A stretch of DNA of 64,000 nt from Xanthomonas fragariae (GTDB lineage: Bacteria > Pseudomonadota > Gammaproteobacteria > Xanthomonadales > Xanthomonadaceae). The stretch lies in the NCBI RefSeq assembly GCF_017603965.1, contig NZ_CP071955.1, forward strand, positions 3,100,001 to 3,164,000, written 5' to 3'. Position 1 is the first letter of the stretch; the number at the start of each line of letters is the position of its first letter. Below, piece by piece: positions 25,110 through 33,711 of this stretch. Under the pieces are notes generated by a model that saw only the letters and a list, made by a program, of their open reading frames with translations, was not told where the DNA came from and did not search any database. The position numbers were made by a program, and so were the translations under genes.

Positions 25110-26354
25110 TTATTTCCCAAGCGAGAACAAGGGTTCGAACACCCATTCGATCAGCCTTCTTCGCTCGCCGATGATGTCGGCTTGCAACAACATCCCCGGC
25201 TTGAGCATCTCGGGCTTGCCGTATGCCATGACACTTTGCCGCGCCAGCGCAACGGTGACGCGGTAATACGGCTCGCCTTGCTGGGCATTGCCGATCAACG
25301 CCCCCAGTTCACTGGAACTCAGGGCGCTGCGGCTGACCCTGCTCAGGCGGCCTTGCTGATGACCAAACTTCTGATACGGAAATGCTTGATAGCGCAGCAA
25401 CACCGAATCCCCCGGGGCGATAAAGCCGATTGCCCGGCTGGGGACCAGTAATTCGGCTTCCAGGCGTCCATCGCCCGGCACCACACTCAGCAGGGGCTGC
25501 CCGAGCTGGATCGCTTGCCCAGGTTTTGCCATCTGTGTGGCCACCACGCCTGCCACGGGCGACGTCACCACCAAGGCGCCATTGACCTGAGTCTGCACCT
25601 GCTCCTGTTCCACCGCCGCCACGTCCCGTCGATAGTCGGCCTGCACGCCCCCGCGCTGCCCAGGCAAGACATGCAATTGCTGTTCGATCTGCGCCGCGCT
25701 GCGTCGCATCTCTGTGGCCTGCCGCTGCAACGCCTGCATCTGGCTGGTGTATTCCAACGCGCTGGATTCCTGCTGCTTGATTTGCAACACGCTGACGTAT
25801 TTTTCATCCTGCAATTGGCGCCAGCGTTGCAACACCTCGTTGGCAAGCGTGATCTGGTTGCGACGGGTGGCGACTTCGGCGTCCACCTGCACCAGTTCCT
25901 GGCGCAGATTGGCCAACTGCGCACGCAAGCCCTGCTCTTGCGCATCCAATTGCTGCAACTGTGATTGTTCGGACGATTTCAAGCCTTCGCCGCGCTGACG
26001 CAACTGGTGTCGCAGTGCCGCCTCGGTGTCGCCGCTGCCCAAGGTCACGCGTGGAACCGTCACCACGCCGAGCATTTGCCCGGCCTTGACCCGTTGTCCT
26101 TCGCTGACATCCAGCAGGCTCACGACGCCGGTGGCCGGCGCCATCACCGTGGCCAAGCCCTTGATCGGCACCAGTTGACCGGTCACCGTAGAGCGGTGGG
26201 CATAGGTGCCCATGCACAAGAAGACCACGACCGCTGCCGCCACGACCCCGGCAGCGCTGGCAACTACCCATGCCCGCACGGGCTGCGCCAAGGAGATGGC
26301 GCCAAGCCAGCTGTTGCCGCGTGTTTGCAGCACTTCCTCGCGGAACAGGGTCAT
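25110..26354 (-). CDS. HlyD-family membrane fusion protein for microcin export
   Basis: A 414-residue CvaA-like adaptor linking the ABC exporter to the outer-membrane channel. I start at ATG 26354 (MTLFREEVLQTR), which overlaps the upstream small gene by ATGA. One membrane helix (about 30-50) is followed by a lipoyl half-motif (APATGVVSLLDVSEGQRVKAGQ), a long coiled coil (about 110-230), the second lipoyl half (VTSPVAGVVATQMAKPGQ) and a C-terminal beta-barrel region. Separation from the ABC gene by precursor modules is unusual, but both are on the same strand. No TolC gene is present; a chromosomal one would serve. Confidence 0.93.
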   Translation of the reverse strand: MTLFREEVLQTRGNSWLGAISLAQPVRAWVVASAAGVVAAAVVVFLCMGTYAHRSTVTGQLVPIKGLATVMAPATGVVSLLDVSEGQRVKAGQMLGVVTVPRVTLGSGDTEAALRHQLRQRGEGLKSSEQSQLQQLDAQEQGLRAQLANLRQELVQVDAEVATRRNQITLANEVLQRWRQLQDEKYVSVLQIKQQESSALEYTSQMQALQRQATEMRRSAAQIEQQLHVLPGQRGGVQADYRRDVAAVEQEQVQTQVNGALVVTSPVAGVVATQMAKPGQAIQLGQPLLSVVPGDGRLEAELLVPSRAIGFIAPGDSVLLRYQAFPYQKFGHQQGRLSRVSRSALSSSELGALIGNAQQGEPYYRVTVALARQSVMAYGKPEMLKPGMLLQADIIGERRRLIEWVFEPLFSLGK

Positions 26355-26629
26355 GCCGCATTGCCTTGACCGCTGCGGCGGGCCGTGTGGCATGCGCAGT
26401 GCGGCATCGCCAACAGCGTGCATGGGCCGATCAACGCCGCCCAGAGCAACGGCAACGGCTGCTCCGGTCGCCAGGCGGCTGCCTGGATGCAGCGTGCGCG
26501 CGTCATCGCGGTGAAGATGGCAACCAACGTCGCCCAATTGAACCGGCCACCACGAAGCCGGACGATGCCGATGATCGGCATGGTCAGGACAAGGCCGCCA
26601 AGCACTATTGTGGGGAGAGATTGAAGCAT
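26351..26629 (-). CDS. Small membrane protein coupled to the HlyD-like gene
   Basis: A 92-residue frame whose stop overlaps the HlyD-like start (ATGA). The N-terminus is one hydrophobic segment (LPTIVLGGLVLTMPIIGIVRL), a second lies at about 55-75 (PLPLLWAALIGPCTLLAMP) and the tail is Arg/Cys-rich. I do not recognise the family. The coupled overlap and membrane character support a real gene, first in the microcin operon. It could instead be a spurious upstream frame. Confidence 0.5.
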   Translation of the reverse strand: MLQSLPTIVLGGLVLTMPIIGIVRLRGGRFNWATLVAIFTAMTRARCIQAAAWRPEQPLPLLWAALIGPCTLLAMPHCACHTARRSGQGNAA

Positions 26630-27084
26630 GTGACCATCCTTTGAAACCGCCGATATAGAGGCTAGAGCATCCTAGCGCACAAGCATATGCTACTTTCGAA
26701 ATTAATAATAATTGGCGAATACGCGGGTGTCAAACACTAAAAATCGTCCCGCTTGTTCCTTTTTTAATTTTATTATCTATTAGTAATTCCAGTGACTATC
26801 GGCGGCCTCGAAGTTTTTGACGGACCAAGCAGCTACGGCTTTGGTAGATTAATAATTTTGAGTATTTGCCGGCGCAATCGTTTGTTGACGTGCAATCTTA
26901 TTTAATATGTAAGCGGGTCCAGCCACGATTATCCAGGATACATTTTCTTCAAAAATATATTTCGAGCATCGAATCTGATTAACTTATGCAGTCGTGGCAC
27001 CCAGATATCATGCGCTGCTTTAGAATATCCAAGTTTGTAAATAATTTCTTTGGCACCTGTTTTTGCGTCCTCGCCGAATGTGCG

Positions 27085-27200
27085 GTGGGCGACTTCAGGT
27101 ATGTCTCGACATAGACCTGATTCGTGTAGGCGGCCTTGATGATCGACGCAGACGCGCGGCGCATCGTGGGTTGGAAGGTGTCACCGACCGCGCACCCGGT
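27085..27200 (+). pseudogene. IS3-family transposase (OrfB, integrase core) remnant
   Basis: In one plus-strand frame, with several in-frame stops, the residues read GDFRYVST, then AALMIDADARRIVGWKVS. This matches the integrase-core segment of IS3-group OrfB proteins (D-L-T-Y-V then VIDAFARRIVGW). Only about 35 residues survive, with no inverted repeats visible. It marks an old insertion event at the island edge. Confidence 0.75.
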
Positions 27201-27300
27201 GCTCCGCGTGCTTGGCAGGCCGATCGACACGGGCACCTTGCACCTACTCCGACGGTGGTCCGTGTCGATGCCACCGGCACCCGTCGCGACACGCGCCCCT

Positions 27301-27324
27301 CGGACATACGGACATACGGACATA
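27301..27324. repeat. 8-bp tandem repeat CGGACATA, three copies
   Basis: Three exact copies of CGGACATA and a partial fourth (CGG), 160 bp before nixJ. It lies in the likely nixJ promoter region. Confidence 0.85.
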
Positions 27325-27485
27325 CGGCGCCGAATTGTGCGGGCGCACTATGCACATTCGGCGCACACGTTGTATGGTCATCGGGAATTGGTCATGCATA
27401 GGTCTCATCATCAGCCGTCTGGTCGCGCGGCCGCTGAAGCGCGCCGCTGTGCAGGCCTCGTGCCGCATCCAAGGAGCTCCAGGTC

Positions 27486-28949
27486 ATGCATACCCGCCGC
27501 GACATCCTTCAGTTGCTCGGCGCCAGCGCGGGCGCCAGCTTGCTGGCCGGTGCGCTGCCCGCCTTCGCCGCCACGCCCGTCGCCGGTGCCTCCACGGCCG
27601 GCGGCGCGTTCGTCAGCAAGCGCCCGCCCAAGGCGCAGCGCCGGTTCGTCAGCAAGGCGGTCGAGCAGCAGATCGCGCAGATCAAAGCGCACATTGCCGC
27701 GCCGGAGCTGGCCTGGCTGTTCGAGAACTGCTACCCCAACACGCTCGACACCACGGTGGAAACCGGCACCCGCAACGGCAAGCCGGACACCTTCGTCATC
27801 ACCGGCGACATCCATGCGATGTGGCTGCGCGATTCCTCCGCGCAGGTGCATGCATACCTGCCGCTGGCCAGGCGCGACCCCGCGTTGCGGCGCATGTTCC
27901 ATGGCCTGATCCAGCGCCAGGCGGCCTGCATCCGGCTCGACCCGTACGCCAACGCCTTCCTGCCCGATGGCCAGACCCAGCGCCTGAAGTGGTCGCTCAA
28001 CGACATCACCGAAATGAAACCCGGCGTAGGCGAGCGCAAGTGGGAAGTGGATTCGCTGTGTTATCCCATCCGCATCGCGCACGCATACTGGCGCGCCACC
28101 GGCGACAGCGCACCGTTCGACGACGACTGGCGCGCGGCCATGCATGTGGTGGTCAAAACCTTCCGCGAGCAGCAGCGCAAGGACCATCGCGGCCCATACG
28201 CGTTCCAACGCCCCTCGCCGCTGGCCACCGAAACGCTGGTGCTGGAAGGCTATGGCCAGCCGACCAGGCCCAACGGCATGATCCACTCGATGTTCCGCCC
28301 GTCCGACGATGCCTGCGTGTATCCGTTATTGGTGCCGGCCAATCTGTTCGCGGTGACATCGCTGCGTCAGCTGGCGACGATGAGCACGCAGCTGCATCGC
28401 GATACCGACTTGGCCGCCGGCTGCACCGCGCTGGCCGACGAGGTGGAAGCGGCCACGCGCACGTTCGGCCAGCAACGCGATGCCGATGGGCAAGCGTATT
28501 GGGCATTCGAAGTGGACGGTTATGGCAACCAGTTGTTTATCGACGACGCCAACGCCCCCGGCCTGCTCAGCCTGGCCTATCTGGGCTGTTGCGATCGCGC
28601 CGACCCGGTGTTCCTGCGCACCCGTCAACTGGCCTGGAGCGAACGCAACCCGTATTTCTCGCGCGGCACTGCGGCCGAAGGCGTCGGCAGCCCGCACAGC
28701 GGCATGGGCACGATCTGGCCGATGTCGATCATCCAATACGCGCTGGTCAGCGACGACGAGGCACAACTGCGCCAATGCCTGCAATGGCTGAAAACCACGC
28801 ATGCCGGCACCGGCTTCATGCATGAGTCCTTCCATAAGGACAACCCGAGCACCTTCACCCGCGACTGGTTCGCCTGGGCCAACAGCTTGTTCGGCGAACT
28901 GATCATCGACCTGCACCAACGCAAACCCCAGCTACTGCGCAGCGCCTGA
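27486..28949 (+). CDS. nixJ: Alpha-1,6-mannosidase NixJ, GH125
   Basis: A 487-residue GH125 metal-independent exo-alpha-mannosidase. In the X. campestris pathway it removes the alpha-1,6 mannose after NixI. The N-terminus is a Tat-type signal (RRDILQLLGASAGASLLAGA), so it is exported folded. Family landmarks: ITGDIHAMWLRDSSAQVHAY, RLDPYANAFLPDG, WEVDSLCYPIRIAH, HSMFRPSDDACVYP and a C-terminal HESFHKDNPSTFTRDWFAWA. AAGGAG lies 11 bases before the start. Because the island separates it from nixI, it must rely on a new or internal promoter upstream. Confidence 0.95.
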   Translation: MHTRRDILQLLGASAGASLLAGALPAFAATPVAGASTAGGAFVSKRPPKAQRRFVSKAVEQQIAQIKAHIAAPELAWLFENCYPNTLDTTVETGTRNGKPDTFVITGDIHAMWLRDSSAQVHAYLPLARRDPALRRMFHGLIQRQAACIRLDPYANAFLPDGQTQRLKWSLNDITEMKPGVGERKWEVDSLCYPIRIAHAYWRATGDSAPFDDDWRAAMHVVVKTFREQQRKDHRGPYAFQRPSPLATETLVLEGYGQPTRPNGMIHSMFRPSDDACVYPLLVPANLFAVTSLRQLATMSTQLHRDTDLAAGCTALADEVEAATRTFGQQRDADGQAYWAFEVDGYGNQLFIDDANAPGLLSLAYLGCCDRADPVFLRTRQLAWSERNPYFSRGTAAEGVGSPHSGMGTIWPMSIIQYALVSDDEAQLRQCLQWLKTTHAGTGFMHESFHKDNPSTFTRDWFAWANSLFGELIIDLHQRKPQLLRSA

Positions 28950-28956
28950 TTCCTGT

Positions 28957-28980
28957 CCTTCTCCCGCATGCGGGAAAAGG
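28957..28980. repeat. Short Xanthomonas-type intergenic palindromic repeat between nixJ and nixK
   Basis: CCTTCTCCCGCATGCGGGAA and the following AAGG form a nearly perfect palindrome, followed by GGTGCCCCAAGGGCGGATGA. This wording recurs in intergenic regions of Xanthomonas genomes. It sits eight bases after the nixJ stop and could act as an mRNA hairpin. Confidence 0.6.
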
Positions 28981-29037
28981 TGCCCCAAGGGCGGATGAGG
29001 GCGCTGCATCGGCCCATGATTTCCGAGAGCACACACC

Positions 29038-31383
29038 ATGGCAACACGACGCGGTTTTCTCCAAGGCGCCATCGCAGCGGCACTTTTGGGTAGCGGTGCT
29101 CCAGCAACAGGACTTGCCCGCGCACGCGCAGGCAACTACGCACTCCCGGCCGATGCGCGCACCCGCGCCGACCTCACCCGCCACGTCGATGTCTTCATCG
29201 GCACCGGTGGCCACGGCCACACGTTCCCGGGCGCAACACTGCCATTCGGCATGGTGCAGCTGAGCCCGGACACTCACAACGCAGTGTGGGATGCATGCTC
29301 TGGCTACCACGCCTGCGACGGCTCGATCATGGGCTTCTCGCACACGCACCTGTCCGGCACCGGCATCGGCGACATGCTGGATTTCCTGCTGGTGCCCGCC
29401 ACCGGCGAGGTGAAGCTGGTACCCGGCGCACTCGACGCACCGGACACCGGCTACCGCTCGCGCTTTGACCACAGCGATGAAGCCGGCTCACCCGGTTACT
29501 ACCGCGTGCGGCTCAAGGACAGCGGCGTGCATGCCGAACTCACCGCCACCGCGCGCGCGGGCCTGCATCGCTACCACTTTCCCAAGGGCAAACCGGCGCA
29601 CGTGCTGCTGGACCTGTGCCACGGCATGCAGGACAAACCCGGCATTCCCACCCGCATCACCGACGCACAACTGCGCGTGGTGGACGAGCGCACGCTCACC
29701 GGCGGTCGTCGCGTCTACCAATGGGCGCAGGGGCGCTACATCTACTTCGCCATGCGCCTGTCGCGGCCATTCAAACACGTGCAGCTGTACAACGAAGACC
29801 AACCAGTTGCGGCAGGCACACCCAGCATCGACGGCACCCATCTCAAGGCCGCACTGCATTACCCCGACGCATCCGATGCACCACTGCTGATCAAGGTCGG
29901 CATCTCCGCCGTCAGCGCCGACAACGCGCTGGCCAATCTGGATGCGGAACTACCCGACTTCGACTTTGCGCGCGTGCACGCGCAAGCCGTGGCCACATGG
30001 GAAAAAGAACTCGCACGCGTGCGCATCGACAGCGATGACGACGCGCAGCGCCGCATCTTCTACACCGGCCTGTATCACAGCCTGCTCGCGCCAACGCTCT
30101 TCAGCGACGTGGACGGCCGCTATCGCGGCATGGATCTGCAAATCCACACCGCACCCAAGGGCTATCGCAACTACAGCACCTATTCGCTGTGGGACACCTA
30201 CCGCGCCGCGCATCCGCTGCTCACGCTGGTGCAGCCCGAGCGCGTACCGGACCTGGTGCAATGCCTGGTGCGTGGCGCCAACGAATGCCCGGACGGCGTG
30301 GGCATCTGGCCGCTGCAGGGTGTGGAAACCGGCTGCATGATCGGCTACCACTCGGCGGTGGTATTGGCCGAAGCGCATGCCAAGGGCTTCACCGGCATCG
30401 ACTACAAAGCTGCATGGCCGGCCTACCGCAAGCGCGCGATGGACGACACCACCCACGGCCTGGCGTACTACCGCAAGCTCGGTTACATCCCCGCCGACCA
30501 GGTGGACGAAGCGGTCAGCCGCACGCTGGAATACGCCTACGACGACTGGGCCTGCGCGCATCTGGCGCAAGCCGCTGGCGCCACTGATGATGCACGCACA
30601 TTGCGCGAGCGCTCGCGCAATTACCGCAACGTGTTCAATCGCGACAGCGGCTTCGTGCAGCCGCGTCTGGAAGACGGCAGCTGGGCGAAACCGTTCGACC
30701 CGCGCGGCATGGGCCACCTCACCCAATGGCGCGATTTCACCGAATCCAACGCCTGGCAGGCCACCTTCCTCAACCAGCACGATCTGTACGGCTACATGGA
30801 TCTATACGGCGGCCGCGATGGCTTCGTCGCCAAGCTCGACGAACTGTTTTCCACCAGTTCCGAGCTGCCCACCGATGCGCCACCGGATATCGATGGCCTG
30901 GTCGGCCAGTACGCGCACGGCAACGAGCCCAGCCATCACGTGGCCTATCTGTTCGCCTACGCCGGGCAGCCGTACAAGACCCAGGCGATGGTGCGCCGCT
31001 TGCTGCGCGAGCAGTACCACGACGCGCGCAACGGTTTGTCCGGCAATGAAGATTGCGGGCAGATGAGCGCCTGGTTCGTGCTCAGTGCGCTGGGGCTGTA
31101 CGCGGTGGACCCGGTCAGCGGCAACTACATCCTCGGCAGCCCGCTATTCAAACGTGCCGAGCTGGATGTCGGCAACGGCCGCACGCTGCGCATCGTTGCC
31201 AACGACAGCAGCGCGCAGAATGTGTATGTGCAATCGCTGAAGTGGAACGGCAAACCGATCAACCGCAGCTGGATGCGGCATTCAGATCTGGCAGCTGGCG
31301 GCACGCTGGAATTCAGCATGGGCGCGACGCCGAACCTGGCCTTCGGTGCGAACAGAGAGGACCTGCCACCGTCGTTCAGTTGA
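29038..31383 (+). CDS. nixK: Alpha-mannosidase NixK, GH92
   Basis: A 781-residue GH92 enzyme, calcium-dependent in the family. NixK removes the alpha-1,3 mannose, the step that opens the glycan to NixI and NixJ. Tat-type signal: TRRGFLQGAIAAALLGSG. Landmarks: VDVFIGTGGHGHTFPGATLP, GFSHTHLSGTGIGDM, YSLWDTYRAAHPLLTLVQPE, EPSHHVAYLFAYAGQP and GNEDCGQMSAWFVLSALGLY (holding acidic residues of the active site). It ends in a C-terminal beta domain. Start ATG 29038 is 88 bp after nixJ and probably co-transcribed. Confidence 0.95.
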   Translation: MATRRGFLQGAIAAALLGSGAPATGLARARAGNYALPADARTRADLTRHVDVFIGTGGHGHTFPGATLPFGMVQLSPDTHNAVWDACSGYHACDGSIMGFSHTHLSGTGIGDMLDFLLVPATGEVKLVPGALDAPDTGYRSRFDHSDEAGSPGYYRVRLKDSGVHAELTATARAGLHRYHFPKGKPAHVLLDLCHGMQDKPGIPTRITDAQLRVVDERTLTGGRRVYQWAQGRYIYFAMRLSRPFKHVQLYNEDQPVAAGTPSIDGTHLKAALHYPDASDAPLLIKVGISAVSADNALANLDAELPDFDFARVHAQAVATWEKELARVRIDSDDDAQRRIFYTGLYHSLLAPTLFSDVDGRYRGMDLQIHTAPKGYRNYSTYSLWDTYRAAHPLLTLVQPERVPDLVQCLVRGANECPDGVGIWPLQGVETGCMIGYHSAVVLAEAHAKGFTGIDYKAAWPAYRKRAMDDTTHGLAYYRKLGYIPADQVDEAVSRTLEYAYDDWACAHLAQAAGATDDARTLRERSRNYRNVFNRDSGFVQPRLEDGSWAKPFDPRGMGHLTQWRDFTESNAWQATFLNQHDLYGYMDLYGGRDGFVAKLDELFSTSSELPTDAPPDIDGLVGQYAHGNEPSHHVAYLFAYAGQPYKTQAMVRRLLREQYHDARNGLSGNEDCGQMSAWFVLSALGLYAVDPVSGNYILGSPLFKRAELDVGNGRTLRIVANDSSAQNVYVQSLKWNGKPINRSWMRHSDLAAGGTLEFSMGATPNLAFGANREDLPPSFS

Positions 31384-31590
31384 TGCATGCGTATGGCGCA
31401 GGACCCATATTGCGAGGAATGGACGCGTACCTTCCGACCCGCTGTTCGCGCTTGCAACGTCCATCGCCCGTCGCCGCAGCGCGCTGCACATTGTTTTGCA
31501 TGCCGAGGGCTGAGCGCGTGTGCACAGCCTATGCGCCGACAAGGACATTGCTTCGACGCGCATAAATCCAGTTCCAGTTCCACTTCTGAC

Positions 31591-31653
31591 TCGTCACTCG
31601 TCACTCGTCACTCGTCACTCGTCACTCGTCACTCGTCACTCGTCACTCGTCAC
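31591..31653. repeat. Heptamer tandem repeat TCGTCAC, nine exact copies, in the nixL leader
   Basis: Nine perfect copies of a 7-bp unit end 15 bp before the nixL start codon. If translation starts at 31669 the repeats are outside the coding region, so copy number would change promoter or leader spacing. A longer frame from 31387 would read through the repeat, and a copy change would then shift frame. Confidence 0.95.
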
Positions 31654-31668
31654 CGCCGAGAATCGCCC

Positions 31669-33510
31669 ATGTTGCGCACCACCCTTCGCCCCCTCGTTGT
31701 GGCCCTCGCGTTCGCGCTTCCTGTCACCGCTGCGTCTGCCGCCGCCGAGAGCTGGCCAAGCTTCGGCACGCAAGGCACGCAGTTCGTGCGCGATGGCAAG
31801 CCGTACCAGATCATCTCCGGCGCCATCCATTTCCAGCGTATTCCGCGCCAGTACTGGAAGGACCGCCTGCAGAAGGCACGCGCACTCGGCTTGAACACCG
31901 TGGAGACCTACGTGTTCTGGAATCTGGTCGAACCACAACAAGGTCGCTTCGATTTCACCGCCAACAACGACATCGCCGCGTTCGTGCGCGAAGCCGCCGC
32001 GCAAGGCCTCAACGTGATCCTGCGGCCCGGCCCGTACACGTGCGCCGAGTGGGAAGCCGGCGGCTACCCCGCATGGTTGTTCGGCAAGGACAACATCCGC
32101 GTCCGCAGCCGCGACCCGCGCTTTCTCGCTGCCAGCCAGACGTATCTGGATGCGGTGGCCAGGCAGGTGCATCCGCTGCTCAACCACAACGGCGGGCCGA
32201 TCATCGCCGTACAGGTCGAGAACGAATACGGCTCCTACGACGACGACCACGCCTACATGGCCGACAACCGCGCCATGTACGTCGAAGCCGGCTTCGACGA
32301 CGCGCTGCTGTTCACTTCCGATGGCGCCGACATGCTCGCCAACGGCACCTTGCCAGATACCTTGGCGGTGGTGAATTTTGCGCCAGGCGAAGCCAAGAGC
32401 GCATTCGACAAACTGATCAAGTTCCGCCCCGATCAACCGCGCATGGCCGGCGAATACTGGGCCGGCTGGTTCGACCACTGGGGCAAGCCGCACGCCAGCA
32501 CCGATGCCAGGCAACAGACCGAAGAACTGGAGTGGATCCTGCGCCAGGGCCACTCCGCCAACCTCTACATGTTCATCGGCGGCACCAGTTTCGGCTTCAT
32601 GAATGGCGCCAATTTCCAGGGTAATCCCGGCGACCATTACGCACCGCAGACCACCAGCTACGACTACGACGCCATCCTCGACGAAGCCGGTCATCCCACC
32701 CCGAAATTCGCACTGATGCGCGACGCCATCACCCGCGTCACCGGCGTGCAACCGCCCGCGTTGCCGATGCCGATCGCCACGGTCGCCCTGCCGGAAATAC
32801 CGTTGCGCGAATCCGCGTCGCTATGGGACAACCTGCCCGCGCCGATCGCCATCGACACCCCGCAACCGATGGAGCACTTCGGCCAGGATTACGGCTACAT
32901 CCTCTACCGCACCACCGTCACCGGCCCGCGCAAGGGCACACTTTATCTGGGCGAAGTGCGCGATGTCGGGCGCGTGTATCTCGACAAAAACCCGGTGGGT
33001 AGCGTCGAACGTCGGCTGCAGCAAGTCTCCACCCACGTGGATATTCCGGCCGGCCAACACACGCTCGAGGTGCTGGTCGAAAACAGCGGCCGCATCAACT
33101 ACGGCCCGCGCATGGCCGATGGCCGCGCCGGCCTGGTCGACCCGGTACTGTTGGACAACCAGCAACTCACCGGTTGGCAGGCCTTCCCGCTCCCGATGCG
33201 CTCTACCGGCAGCCTGCGTGGCTGGACCAGCAACAGCGTCCAAGGCCCGGCCTTCCACCGCGGCACCCTGCGCATCGGCATCCCGGCCGACACCTACCTG
33301 GACATGCGCGCGTTCGGCAAGGGCGTGACCTGGGCCAACGGCGTCAACCTCGGCCGCCACTGGAGCATCGGCCCGCAGCGTGCGCTGTACTTCCCCGCCC
33401 CGTTCCAGCGCAAGGGCGACAACGCCGTGGTGGTGTTCGACCTGGACAGCACCCCCAAGCCCAGCGTGCGCGGTCTGAACCAGCAAGTGTGGATCGCGCC
33501 GAAGGAGTAA
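31669..33510 (+). CDS. nixL: Beta-galactosidase NixL, GH35
   Basis: A 613-residue secreted GH35 beta-galactosidase. Signal peptide: LVVALAFALPVTAASAA. The barrel carries ISGAIHFQRIPRQYWKDRLQ, the acid/base Glu186 in VENEYGS and the nucleophile Glu262 in GEYWAGWFDHWG. C-terminal jelly-roll domains end WIAPKE. It would remove terminal galactose, for example of Lewis a-type antennae on plant N-glycans. ATG 31669 directly precedes the signal peptide; the longer frame from 31387 has no signal peptide at its start. The TCGTCAC array lies immediately upstream. It is the last nix gene. Confidence 0.93.
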   Translation: MLRTTLRPLVVALAFALPVTAASAAAESWPSFGTQGTQFVRDGKPYQIISGAIHFQRIPRQYWKDRLQKARALGLNTVETYVFWNLVEPQQGRFDFTANNDIAAFVREAAAQGLNVILRPGPYTCAEWEAGGYPAWLFGKDNIRVRSRDPRFLAASQTYLDAVARQVHPLLNHNGGPIIAVQVENEYGSYDDDHAYMADNRAMYVEAGFDDALLFTSDGADMLANGTLPDTLAVVNFAPGEAKSAFDKLIKFRPDQPRMAGEYWAGWFDHWGKPHASTDARQQTEELEWILRQGHSANLYMFIGGTSFGFMNGANFQGNPGDHYAPQTTSYDYDAILDEAGHPTPKFALMRDAITRVTGVQPPALPMPIATVALPEIPLRESASLWDNLPAPIAIDTPQPMEHFGQDYGYILYRTTVTGPRKGTLYLGEVRDVGRVYLDKNPVGSVERRLQQVSTHVDIPAGQHTLEVLVENSGRINYGPRMADGRAGLVDPVLLDNQQLTGWQAFPLPMRSTGSLRGWTSNSVQGPAFHRGTLRIGIPADTYLDMRAFGKGVTWANGVNLGRHWSIGPQRALYFPAPFQRKGDNAVVVFDLDSTPKPSVRGLNQQVWIAPKE

Positions 33511-33650
33511 GAGTCGCTAACAAAACGACTGCACTTACCGCCAGGCGGGCGCGGCCGGTACTCGGAATTGGCATGTACCAATCCTACACTGCGGTTCCTC
33601 CGCGCCATCCGCACCCGCCTGGCGACTGCTCACTACGTTTTGTTAACCAA
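33511..33650 (-). repeat. MITE-like 140-bp repeat, copy A (inverted)
   Basis: Ends are GAGTCGCTAACAAAACG and CGTTTTGTTAACCAATC, imperfect inverted repeats. The body, read on the minus strand, matches copies C, D and F (TAGTGAGCAGTCGCCAGGCG, then TACATGCCAATTCCGAGTAC). It begins directly after the nixL stop codon. Confidence 0.9.
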
Positions 33651-33711
33651 TCTAAGGCACTGCGGCACACGTGTGCATTCCACCGGCCCAAACTCTAACG
33701 GCAGTTGCGCT

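Larger units (their letters stand above)
26630..27485. other. AT-rich spacer at the right border of the microcin island
   Basis: 850 bp without an intact gene. The left part (26640-27000) is AT-rich and should carry the leftward microcin operon promoter. The right part holds an IS3-type transposase remnant and an 8-bp tandem repeat. Base composition returns to the genome norm near 27100, which I take as the island border. Confidence 0.6.

Noticed and set aside
26979..27323. A 114-codon minus-strand frame in the island border
   Set aside because: It is antisense to the IS3 remnant and includes the 8-bp tandem repeat, with no family resemblance.
31591..31653. CRISPR-like repeats
   Set aside because: Units are 7 bp with no spacers; this is a simple tandem repeat and no cas gene is nearby.
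31387..31668. N-terminal extension of nixL through the heptamer array
   Set aside because: The signal peptide begins at 31669. The extension has no family match, although translation through the repeat cannot be fully excluded.
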